Assembly (NCBI GenBank): GCA_949752745.1
Contig: OX457033.1
Coordinates: 17,027,407-17,091,406, forward strand
Source of the DNA: Protula sp. h YS-2021
Lineage: Eukaryota > Annelida > Polychaeta > Sabellida > Serpulidae
Reading direction: 5' to 3'
Length of the DNA stretch: 64,000 nt
The notes under the pieces are model-generated. The model did no database searches. It had not been told where the DNA came from and saw only the letters and a program-made list of their open reading frames with translations. Numbering within the stretch: the first letter of the stretch is position 1; each line of letters begins with the position of its first letter. The position numbers and the translations under genes are program-made. Of this stretch, positions 1 to 11,086 are shown piece by piece.

Positions 1-711
1 GAAAAAACAGAGGTTCTGTTTATTAAACCTAACACTAATAAGTCACCCATACCCAAACCAATTACCATTGACAGTTCGATAGTGAAACCTACCAAATTAG
101 CACGTAATTTTGCATAATCTTCGATGACTCCCTGACGATGCATGAACACATATCGTCTGTATGCCAATCATGCATGTTTCACCTTAGAAACATTTCGGCA
201 ATACGTCGCTATATCACTAGAGAAGCATGTGAATCACTCGTTCATGCAATACGTCCCGAATGGATTACGCCAATGCAACACTGCTAGGGCTACCATAAAC
301 AGAACTGGGCAGATTACAAAGAATACAAAACATCGCAGCTAGAATTATCCTTCAACAACCTAAACATGACCACGTAACACCGATGCTTCGTTCTTTGCAC
401 TGGCTACCAGTGGGCAAAAGGATAATTTTCAAAACGCTTATGCTCGTATTCAAATGTATACACAGGAAAGCTTCCCAATATCTACAAGAACGTATTGTTC
501 TCCACCAACCATCTCGCAGTTTACGGTCTGGAGACGGGCATATGCTCTTAAAAGTTCCACGCTCGGGCACGTACGATACGGTCAAAGGATATTCAGTTGC
601 AGAGGACCGTCACTCTAGAATCAATTGCCAGAGGAAATGCGAGTAGAAACTTCGTTTGAAATATTTAAGAAAAGGTTAAAGACTCATCTCTTTGCATTAG
701 CTTTTAATTGA
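1..711 (+). mobile_element. CR1/L2-like LINE, decayed 3' end of the reverse-transcriptase ORF
   Basis: The conceptual translation, in three pieces separated by frameshifts and stops, follows the C-terminal region of CR1/L2-type non-LTR retrotransposon proteins. Motifs in order are a KTEVLF-like start, ARNF (usually ARNLGV), LRNISAIRRYIT, RLQRIQNIAARII, SLHWLPV, a PSRSLRSGD-like piece and a final FKKRLKTHLF before a TGA at 709-711. The order and spacing match the family, but in-frame stops (for example just before TELGRLQ) and frameshifts show it is dead. The 5' part lies outside the window. Clade assignment is from memory of the motif pattern, not a search. Confidence 0.85.
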
Positions 712-3250
712 CTTTTCACTTTTTTAGTACGAACCTACTATCCAGTATTAGCTTTTTTGCAGTACTTATTAGATATATGTGATAGTCAGATGTCGTTTGC
801 ATTAACTGAACTGAGTTTTATAATTTTCTTTCATATTAATCTTATCTGATTTGTAATGGTGTCATCGAATACTTTTGTAGATTTTGGCATCTTAAATCTG
901 TTACTATGTATACTATATATACTGATTTTAGTCAGGCACAGATTAATAAAGCACGGCAACTTCATTCTAAGAACTCATTAGCTAATGTTTGGATTTTTCC
1001 GATAATTCAATTGAAATGGTTACAATTCCTCCTGCACTCAACATGGTTGATACAGAAAAGTTTTGCACCGAATCAGAACAAGTTCTAAAGCCAGGAGGCG
1101 TTTGGCAGCTTATACATTTACGGACAGAACTGTAACACTGGATCAAGAAGAAACTAAAGTTACATTCTCCTGTTGTAACTGCCTGTGAAACATTGAACTT
1201 GGTATACTCCTCCCAACCGCCTTAAATATATTCAACATCTAAACTTAAAATCAATTTGATCAGTTTTTATATGCTTTATCGGTGAATTTGTGTTGTGAGG
1301 GAACACCAAGTATAACATGTCTCCACTTGACCATTTCGAAAGGTAGCATAATACAATTTTCAAAAGGTGTAGGTTTTATTCCAAAAATAGGAAAACAATA
1401 TAAACAAAATTTAATCTTTAGATAAATTTTCAACGAATATACTATGTGCACTTCAGGTTTGCTCAAAATGATGCTGATTTTGTTCATATCCTTATTTTTC
1501 TAAAACGCTGACAACTGATTTCACTATGAACAACGCAATTATAACCATATTAATTATAAACATAAATATATATAAACCTGGACAAAGAAAGGTTTTTAAA
1601 AATTGAAGCAGTAACAAAAACGTAAACAAAATAACAATTCAGTGTTCTTAATATTAACTGTTTATTGTGTGCAATTGCTAAAATAATTTCGTATCCAAAA
1701 CTAGGTTTCGTTCACTTATGTGATTTGAAGTTAAAGTAGTATAACACTAACTTCTCCAACTGAAATAAATGTTGCAAAAATATTACCAAAACATACATTA
1801 TGTAACTTCTGTAATAAAAAGTTGCATGTTGTGTTGTGTTTTTAATTTTGTTGAGTATATTAGTGACCGCCCAGAGCACCATGTGGAATATCTACACCAC
1901 AGTGCAAGCTGAAAACTGTGAATACAGATTGATGTGCTCACGAATACATGAGCTGAAAACTGTAAATACAAATAGATGTGCTCACGAAAGTAAGATATAA
2001 GTTGACCATTAACTGCAATCTATATGAAGAAATTGAGAAGTAATTCGTAAAAAAATGAATAACATTTTCAACTTGTCTTGACAATGTAATATATTATTGT
2101 TCTAATGCATTTGTTTTACAACTCAACGCACATGGAAAACAATTATGGTCCTCAGTGGATACAATACACCTTGTTTGAACTGGTGCAAAGCCCATGGACA
2201 ATCTGCTGACAAATATGAACGCTGATTCTTTCTATCGGTTTCTAATTCTTTACACAACGCAAATGCAACTGGGCCTGCAATTAGAACCTCATAATTGATA
2301 CCTTGTTTGTTTTTCTCCATCATAAAATTTTTTGATTGAAATTTAATATATTAGAACCTGTATTTTAAGCTATAAACAGCCAAAGGAAACCTATTGAATT
2401 GAAATCCATTCTGAAACTGTCTTATTGAAACTCAATTAAAAACAAGGAAAGTCATCCGTCTATGTACTAAGTTACCCAACGCCGTATTCAGGAGGGCACC
2501 TCTAAGCTATCCAAGACCTGTAAACGGTATCAATTGTGATCAATGATCTCCATAAGAAATATTTTTGGAACCTAATAAATACTTATACTGCATTTAGAAC
2601 ATAAAATAAAACTATGCGTTCAAATTATCACCGGAATATATACCTGTGTATGGTGACGAGAAACGATTTTTCCCTCTTTTGATGCCCCTGTGTACCCCAT
2701 TATGTATCCCCAACCCATTCCCGACAAATGTCTAATCTGGGTATAAAGGAAAAGAATGAGCAAGTTAAGGCGGTGGGTGGGGAAATGGGAAGTCGACATA
2801 TAAAAATATATCAAAATATGTATTATAACATCAAATAAAAAGGAACTTATCCCAGCCTTTATTTCATTAAATTATGAAATAAAACACAGGTTGGAAAATT
2901 CAGCAGTTGCCTATAAATTAATACCTACAATCTTGTCATTCTACAATTAGAAATGCAAACGGTTTTAATTAGATTTTTGTAAGATTAATGTTTGCATTTA
3001 AATTTCTTTTTTATTTAAATTTGCATTTAAATTTCTTCTCATATTAATCTGGTAGCAGTGTACCTGGGTGCAACGCACGTAAAAATGCCAACAACCCATT
3101 TATTCAGGATTTGCCTGTTTTAGAGTTCTAAAACAGCAATTAAATAGCGTGATTAAAGAGAGATTTTCAGTGTGAATTACATGGCAAAGGCATAAACAGA
3201 CATTCAGAAAAGGTTGTGCGAAGGGAAAGCGAAAGCAATTTGAAACCCTA
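712..3250. other. AT-rich spacer, no gene seen
   Basis: Only short ORFs without splice or protein-family support. It contains the LINE 3' trailer (about 712-900) and a 44-bp tandem duplication listed separately. Nothing else could be supported. Confidence 0.5.
1907..1989. repeat. 44-bp unit in two tandem copies
   Basis: AGCTGAAAACTGT followed by an AATACA..GATGTGCTCACGAA block occurs at 1907-1950 and again from 1951, with a few substitutions. Confidence 0.75.
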
Positions 3251-3319
3251 GGGAGGGAGGGAGGGAGGGAGGGAGGGAGGGAGGGAGGGAGGGAGGGAGG
3301 GAGGGAGGGAGGGAGGGAG
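3251..3319. repeat. (GGGA)n microsatellite
   Basis: About 17 uninterrupted GGGA units, followed by an imperfect purine stretch to about 3338. The plus strand could form G-quadruplexes. The proline-rich minus-strand ORF across it is a by-product of the repeat. Confidence 0.95.
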
Positions 3320-4805
3320 AGGGAAAGGGAGGGAGGTCTGCAGGTCGGCAGGTCTTTGCATCCGCATCTACATTTCCATGTGCATTCCCTTCATTATGCA
3401 TGTAGCTTAAAACAGTTGTTTTTCAGCTTTCAATTTACTGCTAGGGTTTTGGTACATTAAAATCTACAATCCTCAGTAATTCACTGTATGCGTGAGGTGT
3501 ATTGTTTTCTCATTTTCCCACAATAGTAAAAAGCTATGCAACATTGTTAAAAGCTTATTACTGGTTAAATGCTGAAATCAAAAAAAAAAAAAAATGAACA
3601 ACTTTTCTTCAATGTTAAGATCGTACATAAAATAAGCTTTTACATTGTAACTGAAGCATCCGGTTTTAACTCAGGTAAATATTGCTGGTACATCGGCCAA
3701 TACATCTGCACGTTTTGAACAACATTCATAAACACCTTTTTCAACAAGTGATAAAAGTTTGCCATGCAAGTTGTTGCGTAGATTGACATGAGCACCTGCG
3801 AGATAATAAATAACAGCTTCATGACCTAAATCGTCATCTTTTAGATGTTAGTTTCCAAGGATACCACCAAAGGAATATACGACGTTGGATAGACTTGTAA
3901 AAATCGACATGCCTGAGATGTTACAACCGCCTTTGTATAAAAAAAACCTTTTGTCACCCTGTGTATTTGAATATGTGCAAAGTGGCTTTTCTTGCATATT
4001 TTAATGTAAAAGTAGGCGACAAAAAACTTGCTTTACGCATATTCTTACTTTTTAAAGAATAATTTTGACTTCCCAAACCGATTTTGTCTTTTGAGTTTCT
4101 AAAAGCAATAACATGACTAAACTATGACTTGAGTGATAATGTTATAAGGTTGACTGTTGGTCTCCTGGCGTCGCATAGAAACCCTTTTTCTTGAAATAGT
4201 CCAGATCATCCAGATCATACCAGGAAACAGACTATAAAGCGCAAATCAGACTTAAAAATTTGACTGCAAAAAAAGTGCCATGCTAAACCTGACGCAGACG
4301 ACTTTTCCTATTTTGTGTCTCATGCCTTTTTCTTACTCAGTTTCAGTCTTCTCGTTCGTCAGGTTCTTTTTACCTTTTAAGAATTTTCGAGACATTTATT
4401 TTTGTAGAGAACACATTTTAAAAACCTATTGCATTCCGTAGATTTTTACTTGTTTTAGATTTTGTGCTGGGCTAGTGGAGTGAGTGACATGGAAATCAAG
4501 ATAAAAAGGAATTATACATGGGAGAAATAAGTGAACGAAAGGTTTATTTGCAGCGCAATAAACTTCACTTTGCTTTTGAATCTGAAATAAAAGATGAACA
4601 ACGCAGGAAAATAACTGCCAGATTTGTTCCTCATTGTTCCACATGGTTCCTCGTTATTGTTTGCAAATTAAACATATTGTATCTGTTTGAAATCATCAGG
4701 ATGCTTAAATCAATGAAAAATTATTTTGTCTATTTTTAGGAGGGGGTCAATTATGACGTTTCTTGTCGACCGGGTAAAAGCATCTAAATTTCGGGTTAAT
4801 TCAAA

Positions 4806-5520
4806 CAACCGCCCCATGACTAAACCGCCCCCAATTTTGCAAATCGCCTCTAGGAAAAAACCGCCCCAGGAGTAAACTGCTCCTGTCACAAACAATAAGT
4901 GAATAAATTATACTGTCTGCATTCTTGTTTTTTTTATAATTTATATTTACTGAACGCCACCATTAAAGTCAATTGCTATTGCGATTTTAGTTAACTTAAC
5001 AATTTCGATCAATGATCAATGAAAATGGCGATCAGTGATCGAACGCTAGAAATACGCATTAAATATTATAAAGTGTACTCCGGTTTGTATTAAAGGGAAT
5101 CAAAGAGCTTAGTAAGTTGTCTTAAATAAACACTAAATGCTAAGAAATGCACCTCGGTTTGTAAGAAGTGAATACAGAACTTCACTTATGCTATTGATAT
5201 GTTACCTATTGTCAAAAAGTGCAATCAATTATCAAACGATATTGCCAAGAACTTACCCCGGTACATGCTCATCAATAAGTTCCTTTAAATGCCCCGAACT
5301 GTTCCTTAATTGGTTCCTTAATTCCTCAAAGTGAATTAAAAGGAACCACCGTGAAATAATCTGACCGAAAATAAAAAAGTGTTTCTGTTATCCAATGAAC
5401 TAAGAATATTACATGGGGCGGTTTATTTATGGGGCGACTAGTTTTTTGGAGTGGTTTAGTCCTACTTTGCCAAATTGGGGGCGGTGTAGTCCTGGTGCGG
5501 TTTTGTCCGTTTCTCCCGCC
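4806..5520. mobile_element. Foldback-type element with CCGCCCC subterminal repeats
   Basis: Left arm (about 4806-4890) and right arm (about 5413-5520) are inverted relative to each other. Each carries several copies of a ~17-20 bp motif around GACTAAACCGCCCC, and both share CCGCCCCCAATTT-GCAAA. The ~520-bp interior has no coding potential. The architecture (clustered inverted subrepeats) is that of non-autonomous foldback DNA elements. The exact ends and a target duplication could not be fixed. Confidence 0.6.
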
Positions 5521-6850
5521 AGCCACATCATAAGCATGATTACATGACGGTATGTTTTCACCCAGATGCCTGAAGATATCTTAGGCCAGCAATTCCCGTC
5601 CCAGGTAATGTCTCTGCCATCGGCCCTTTTACGAAGCTTTAAAAGACAACTTTATGAGTTTGCCAAGGGTTTTTAACTGCTCCACTCGTTATTCACAATT
5701 GACTCATTTGCAATTTAGGTTGGAGGCCGTGTCTTACTATAATAAATGGAGGCAGTCTTTGGCAAAAGCGTTGATTAAAAAATGCTCATAATTAAGACAA
5801 AGCAATATCTAATGCTTCAGAACTTTTATTAAGCATTAAATTCTAACATATTTCCAACGGAAAAAATCACTAAGCATAGTTATTTATACTGTACACAAAG
5901 AATCACAAAGCAAAATTTCACTTGTTTATTTTATTATTATTATTATTATTTTAATGTTTAATTTTTACAAAATGATGAGCGTCCACTTCAAAATCGATTA
6001 AATTCTCTCTTTGTATATAAAAAAATAACCACAACTTCATTACAACAAAAACATACTTCCAGAAAGATGATTTAAGTACATTTTCAGGATAATTTAGACT
6101 ACACAGTTCGCATCACTTAAAACCGATTAAGGAATTGATCAAAACTTCAACTACGAAATATTATTGAAATTGATAAAAATCTATTTTTTGATAATTGCAT
6201 TTAGGCAAAAGATTCTGTTGATTCATCAAAGAAAATGGCAAGTCGTACAGTTACTCGGGTAATGGAATTCAGATTTTTAATCGAGATGAATTAACCATAA
6301 AATAGTAAATTGTAACTTATTTATGTAACAAATCTGCTATTAACATTCTAAACTCTAAATGGAAAACCTAGCTCCAGCAACAAGGAGACCTGGCAAAGTC
6401 TGACATACCGTAACCTCCATTACCTCCTACCACCCTCGTCAGCTTGAACATAGCTACGGAATTAGTTCCAGAGCCGAAGCCAGCTCCCTACCGCTTCTGC
6501 TACATTGCAGTTAGAGCTCAGTGGTAAACAATTCAAGCACAACTAAAGTATCCGGCGCATAGGACAACATCGCAGTTAGAACTACGTTTCAAAATCGCAT
6601 TCTTGGCCTTGCAATATAAAAAACAAAAACAAGCAAATATTTTTTATCTTGTTTGGTATTAACTGCAGACCATCTGCACTCTCTATGTTCCAACCTGAGA
6701 TGGAATCCAATGGCCATTACTGAAAGGAAATCGGTTCGAAAATCAACATGTTCTAAAATATTTATATGCACCCAACAGGCAGGAACAGTCCTTTTACGCA
6801 GCTACTAGTAGTAAAAAATTTGCATGTAGTATCAGTTACTTTTGTTTAAT
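5521..6850. other. Spacer downstream of the receptor gene
   Basis: Contains a (TTA)n tract at about 5929-5951 and, on the minus strand, an AATAAA hexamer at 5825-5830 that could end the receptor transcript (long 3' UTR). No other gene seen. Confidence 0.4.
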
Positions 6851-8661
6851 TTAAGCGTTTTTGGATTTTGGCCTTAAATACACAAAGCTAACTGGGTCGA
6901 TATAATCTTCAGCATCTTCATTGTGTTCCTCTTCTTGCAAACTTGATTGTTCGATCACACTATCGCATGGGATAGCTGTGACGATTGCCCTTGTATTGCG
7001 ACTCCTCTTTAGGTAGCTGGCGTTGCTACTGCACGTGCTGCTGTAGCTTGATTTAGGTGAACTGCTGATACTACTTAGGCACATATCAAGTGATAGGAAA
7101 TTCATGGTATGAAGCGGACGTTGTCTGACCTTAGACTGAACCATTTTGGAGTCCTCACAAGAGCTGGAACTACCACACCACGCATTTTTCACGTCTGAAA
7201 GGCTGCGGGGGCGATGATACTGAACATCAGAATGCTCGTCGTTGATCTGTTTGTTGTTCCATACACAAAACGGATTATCCGAAGATGTAGAGCGCATGGA
7301 CATTCTACTATTTCTCATTCGATTTTCCTTATCTGAGAAGGAATTTGTTAAAACAGAGATGTGGCTGCTAATAGAACTACGTGGACTGTGCATCGCAATA
7401 GCACACCTAATTTCTGCTGTAGGGATCATACCGTCACTTCCCGTCGCGCTGGAAAGACTACAGAGGCACATGTCATGATTTATGGTGTAAGATGGTGGGG
7501 TGGAAGCTTTAACGTGTTTTCTCGTTAGTTTACTTGAACCACAAATAAACCTTCCCGTGTTATCCTCCTTGCTGAAAGCAGCTAAACCATGTAATCCCTT
7601 TCTTCCAAGGCTTGAAGTATCGTCATGAGAGCTGGTAGAAATCCAAGCATTTTTAACTTCCGATAAAGAGCGAGGGCGATTTGACGGTGTTATGTCCAAA
7701 GGCTTGCCTTGGTTGGAGCTTTTAAAACTCAGACTAATATTAGTTTCCATATCATACATTTCAGGAGAGGAATGTAATCTACGCCGATTTCCATTGCTAA
7801 AAGAACTGTTGAGGGGTATAACCGGTGTCTGAAAACACGCGTCGTCAGATGAACCAGAACTACGACTCGATGAATCGTTTTCCCGATTGCTCGACATTGC
7901 TTGCTTATCGTTGTTCAATCGCGAGGATGAATTTTGGCGATACATGTGTCTGATTCTTACCGATGCCAACGCGCTGTTCGCACCTTCTTGGATTGAACTT
8001 GTTTTTTTGCTACACCCTGAAGAAGCGATGCTTTCGTGTACTTCGATATCAGCCTTGATATCGGTTATACCAATATTGGCGGAATCCATACCATTGGTTG
8101 TGTCAAACTTGTTCCGAGTTACTGAGGTTGTATTAGTTTCGCATTTCGAATGCTGCATTTCAAGTCCTTCTTCAGTCACTGGTGCCCTAGCAACAAGTTT
8201 CGTCCTCCTCGGCGGAAAATGTGTGGTCTCCACGGAAAAGGAATTCACTGCTGTAGGAATGCACTCACGAAGACTCGAAAACCATAGCTTGCGAAAGGGA
8301 CTGCTAGCTACCACAAGACAGATTGTTGTATTCCCCAGAAAGGGCAATGTGACGGCTTTTATTATGGAGATGTAAAACGCAGTTTTAATGCTGAGTCGAA
8401 ATGTATTCATAGTAAGAATGAAATCTGTTGTGTATAAAATCAGGTTCCAGGTAATTAGCGTAATTAGAAGCTTCATCTCGTGAGTACCTTTTCTCTGCGA
8501 TGCTGAGGGATGGATTGTATTTCTTAATCTAATCAAAGCTCTTACGACCAGTCCAGTTGACAGCAAGTACGAGCTTATGTTTAAAGTAGCAAGAAAAGCA
8601 ATAGAGCTGTACCTTTCTGTATCTTTTCCATTAATCGACCGTGAAATGATAACCATAACAA
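6851..8661 (-). CDS. Receptor exon 4 (end of TM4 to C-terminus)
   Basis: Acceptor CATTTTTCAG|TTGTT, then an open frame of 603 codons to the stop at 6851. It encodes TM5-TM7, FRKLW and the long tail. Two tail segments, one around 7640-7680 and one around 7173-7212, encode the related motifs RPRSLSEVKNAW and RPRSLSDVKNAW, each followed by a DMCL-S-(L/I)SS motif. Confidence 0.85.
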
Positions 8662-11086
8662 CTGAAAAATGAAAGATTCACTAGAGTATGGTAAAGAAAA
8701 ACAAAAAACTGTAAAATATCTATATGACTGAACTGATACAAATAAATCTGCATATCATTTTCTTATGTATTATATAAGGATTTTTAAAATTACTTCTCTT
8801 GTAAATATAATGCTGTTTGCTTTGGGATGTCACTTCAGTTTTATTTCTTACTGAGAAACATCTCAACCAATTAGTGATGATGAGCGTTAATTGAAATACA
8901 ATACATTTATTAAACTCAAATACAAAGTTAATTTAATAAAATAAAGTAATTTAATAAGACCTGGAATTAGTATACATTCCTCTGACCGATCAATTAAATT
9001 ATTAAATAATTCGAAATTGAAAAAAGTGACAAGCCTGGTCTGAAAATGTCGAATAAACAAAACAAAATCTACAAACAAGCTGGATTTACAAAATTTGAAA
9101 ATAAACAAAAACTATCCGAAAGACAAAAAACCCTGAAAATAGCCTTTTTGAGAGTGAAATTTTCCTTAACCTACTGCGCTTGCCTCTTCAAAGCTCGAAT
9201 TTTTGCAACAAGCACTTCATGAACAACTGCTAATAAATTGGTAATATAAAAATAACCGCTTTACCATATAGATGTCTATGAAATATCAAATCATATTCTT
9301 CTTACAAAATCAGAACAGCAATTTTAGCCACTGACAGTTGCAAAGCGCAGTCAGTCCCGGACAAATTAAAACTTTTACCGCTGGTGAATTCTGACAAGTT
9401 AATTTTTAAAAATCAAATGAGAAACAAGACTGTCTGTCTTTCTGGCCCTACAGAAAAGTTTTCCGAGCATTTGGAGGTGAAGAAGGGTGAGATTACGTCA
9501 TTGAAAAGGCAACGGTTGTTATAGAAACAGCCATTATTACTGGAACGGTACCGCTCCTATGTAATATTATCATCACAGTATATGCGTAAAGATAAATCGT
9601 GCTATAAATATTTACTCAAGGACAACTACAAATTGTTTTCTGAGATTGCATTTTTCTTCCAGTACTGAATAAACTGACACCTTCCAATTTAACATAGCTT
9701 ATCATCACACATCTCAAAGTAAACTGCACTAAATTTCATTAGAACTGTTTTAATCCATTTGTAGCTACCTGCATTTCAAAAAGTCATTTCGCTCTGATAA
9801 ATAATTATATGATCATATTTATAAAGCTACAGTGTAAGTGATGAATTGAAATGAAGTGGAAATATTATTAATAGAGTACTAAACTGAATAGTCGTCTAGA
9901 TCCATGTAAAATTCCAACTTTCTAGGTATTCAAGTTGTTCAAACAAGATTTTCAAAACAAAATACGAGAAATTTGTTCATACAAAGGCAGCGCAACTCTT
10001 CAAGTGGAGTTACATCAAGTATATATCAAGTTGCTGAAGAAATACAAAGCAGAATACCGAAATGTAGATGTTTTGTTTAACTCGTTCCTACATTACTTAC
10101 CTGATATAACTACCGAGATGCCGACTTTAACAGCATAACTTTTTGTTCGAGTTGATTGACTATGCAGACTGCGACGCCTGATCATTGAAGCATAATACAA
10201 GAGCAATACAGTATGTTGATGTAAAGTACCAAGAACTAGAGGAAATAAGTATTGCCCAATTAATATAGACATCTGCTTACAAATCACTTCTCCTTTCTGT
10301 ATGATTTTTAAATACTAATCTAAAGGGGAGTTTTGCTTTAAATACTTTGAATATTGTTTACACATATAATAACACTGACCTTTCTATGATAGCTAATAGT
10401 AACAGCTTGCAGCTCAAGCAGTCAAGTACGTCTTGGATGTAGCTGCTTGCTACGGTAAAGCCAATTTTAATAAACATGGCTGGATACGCCATTAAGACAA
10501 TGGCATAGACAAGCATATTTGTGCACATAACTACATCTTTTATACACAGCGCTGACGTCAGTTGTTCTGAAAAAGATAGATTCGGTCAGGTTTACACGTT
10601 TAGACTAAGGCAGATTGCATCAGTCCCAATTTATTAGAGTTGCGAAGTCATTGTAAAAATTGCAGTTTATCTTTTCATCGAGACTGTTATGCCAGACCTT
10701 TTATTTCTTGAATATCTAATAAGCACTGAATAAACGTTGTTCTAGAAAAAAATTGGGACACTGAGCAAAAATAACTTAACTATGAGATTATATCTTTTTA
10801 TAACGCATTTATTGTGAAGTGGTGCCGATAACAGACAAGTGTAGTTGCAATGGTTTAACGAAATTACATTGTGGCAAAAATTACCATCAATTCAAGCAAG
10901 TCCGCGATTTCACTTACCTCTGCCTTGCGTGATCTGTCTTTTCTTTACGATTGTTACTACTGAAAATATGCTAACGCAGAACTCCCCAAGCCACAAGATG
11001 ACCAGTCCTGCGAACATCACACCATACCCTGTCTTGCTCGTCATGCCGGCTAGCCCATTAGTACTAACGTTCTGTGAACTGTTCAT
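6851..11086 (-). CDS. Seven-transmembrane receptor (rhodopsin-like GPCR), four exons, 747 aa
   Basis: Joining 10918-11086, 10380-10566, 10101-10177 and 6851-8661 on the minus strand gives 2244 bases, 748 codons including the stop, with matching splice phases (1, 2, 1) at every junction. The protein has a 20-residue N-terminus with two N-glycosylation sites (NSS, NVS), then helices at about 21-48, 66-90, 98-117, 133-152, 162-188, 207-229 and 238-263, and a helix-8-like FRKLW at 267-271. An E-R pair (118-119) sits where DRY is expected. The usual Cys at the top of helix 3 and a Cys in the very short second extracellular loop are absent, and NPxxY is replaced by a GNTTICL stretch, so this is a divergent receptor. 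The ~475-residue tail is Ser-rich with RPRSLS motifs. Ligand unknown. The receptor class is inferred from topology. Confidence 0.75.
10101..10177 (-). CDS. Receptor exon 3 (second intracellular loop, TM4)
   Basis: 77 nt. The acceptor ATGATCAG|G is the only AG that restores the reading frame from exon 2. The donor ATATCAG|GTAAGTA is strong. It encodes the basic loop RRSLHSQSTRTK and the start of TM4. Confidence 0.65.
10380..10566 (-). CDS. Receptor exon 2 (TM2, first extracellular loop, TM3)
   Basis: Acceptor TTTTTCAG|AAC and donor GAAAG|GTCAGTG. Only one frame is open across the exon. It encodes two hydrophobic helices ending in LLLLAIIE. 187 nt, phase 1 in and phase 2 out. Confidence 0.75.
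10918..11086 (-). CDS. Receptor exon 1 (N-terminus, TM1)
   Basis: ATG at 11086 opens MNSSQNVSTNG, then a hydrophobic helix ending in VKKR. Donor GGCAGAG|GTAAGTG leaves phase 1. 169 nt. Confidence 0.75.

Noticed and set aside
7887..8375. 162-codon plus-strand ORF
   Set aside because: Antisense shadow of receptor exon 4, which has TM helices and consistent splice phases on the minus strand.
9515..9528. GTTGTTATAGAAAC, a second X-box match
   Set aside because: Inside an intron of the receptor gene with no sign of a promoter; likely chance.
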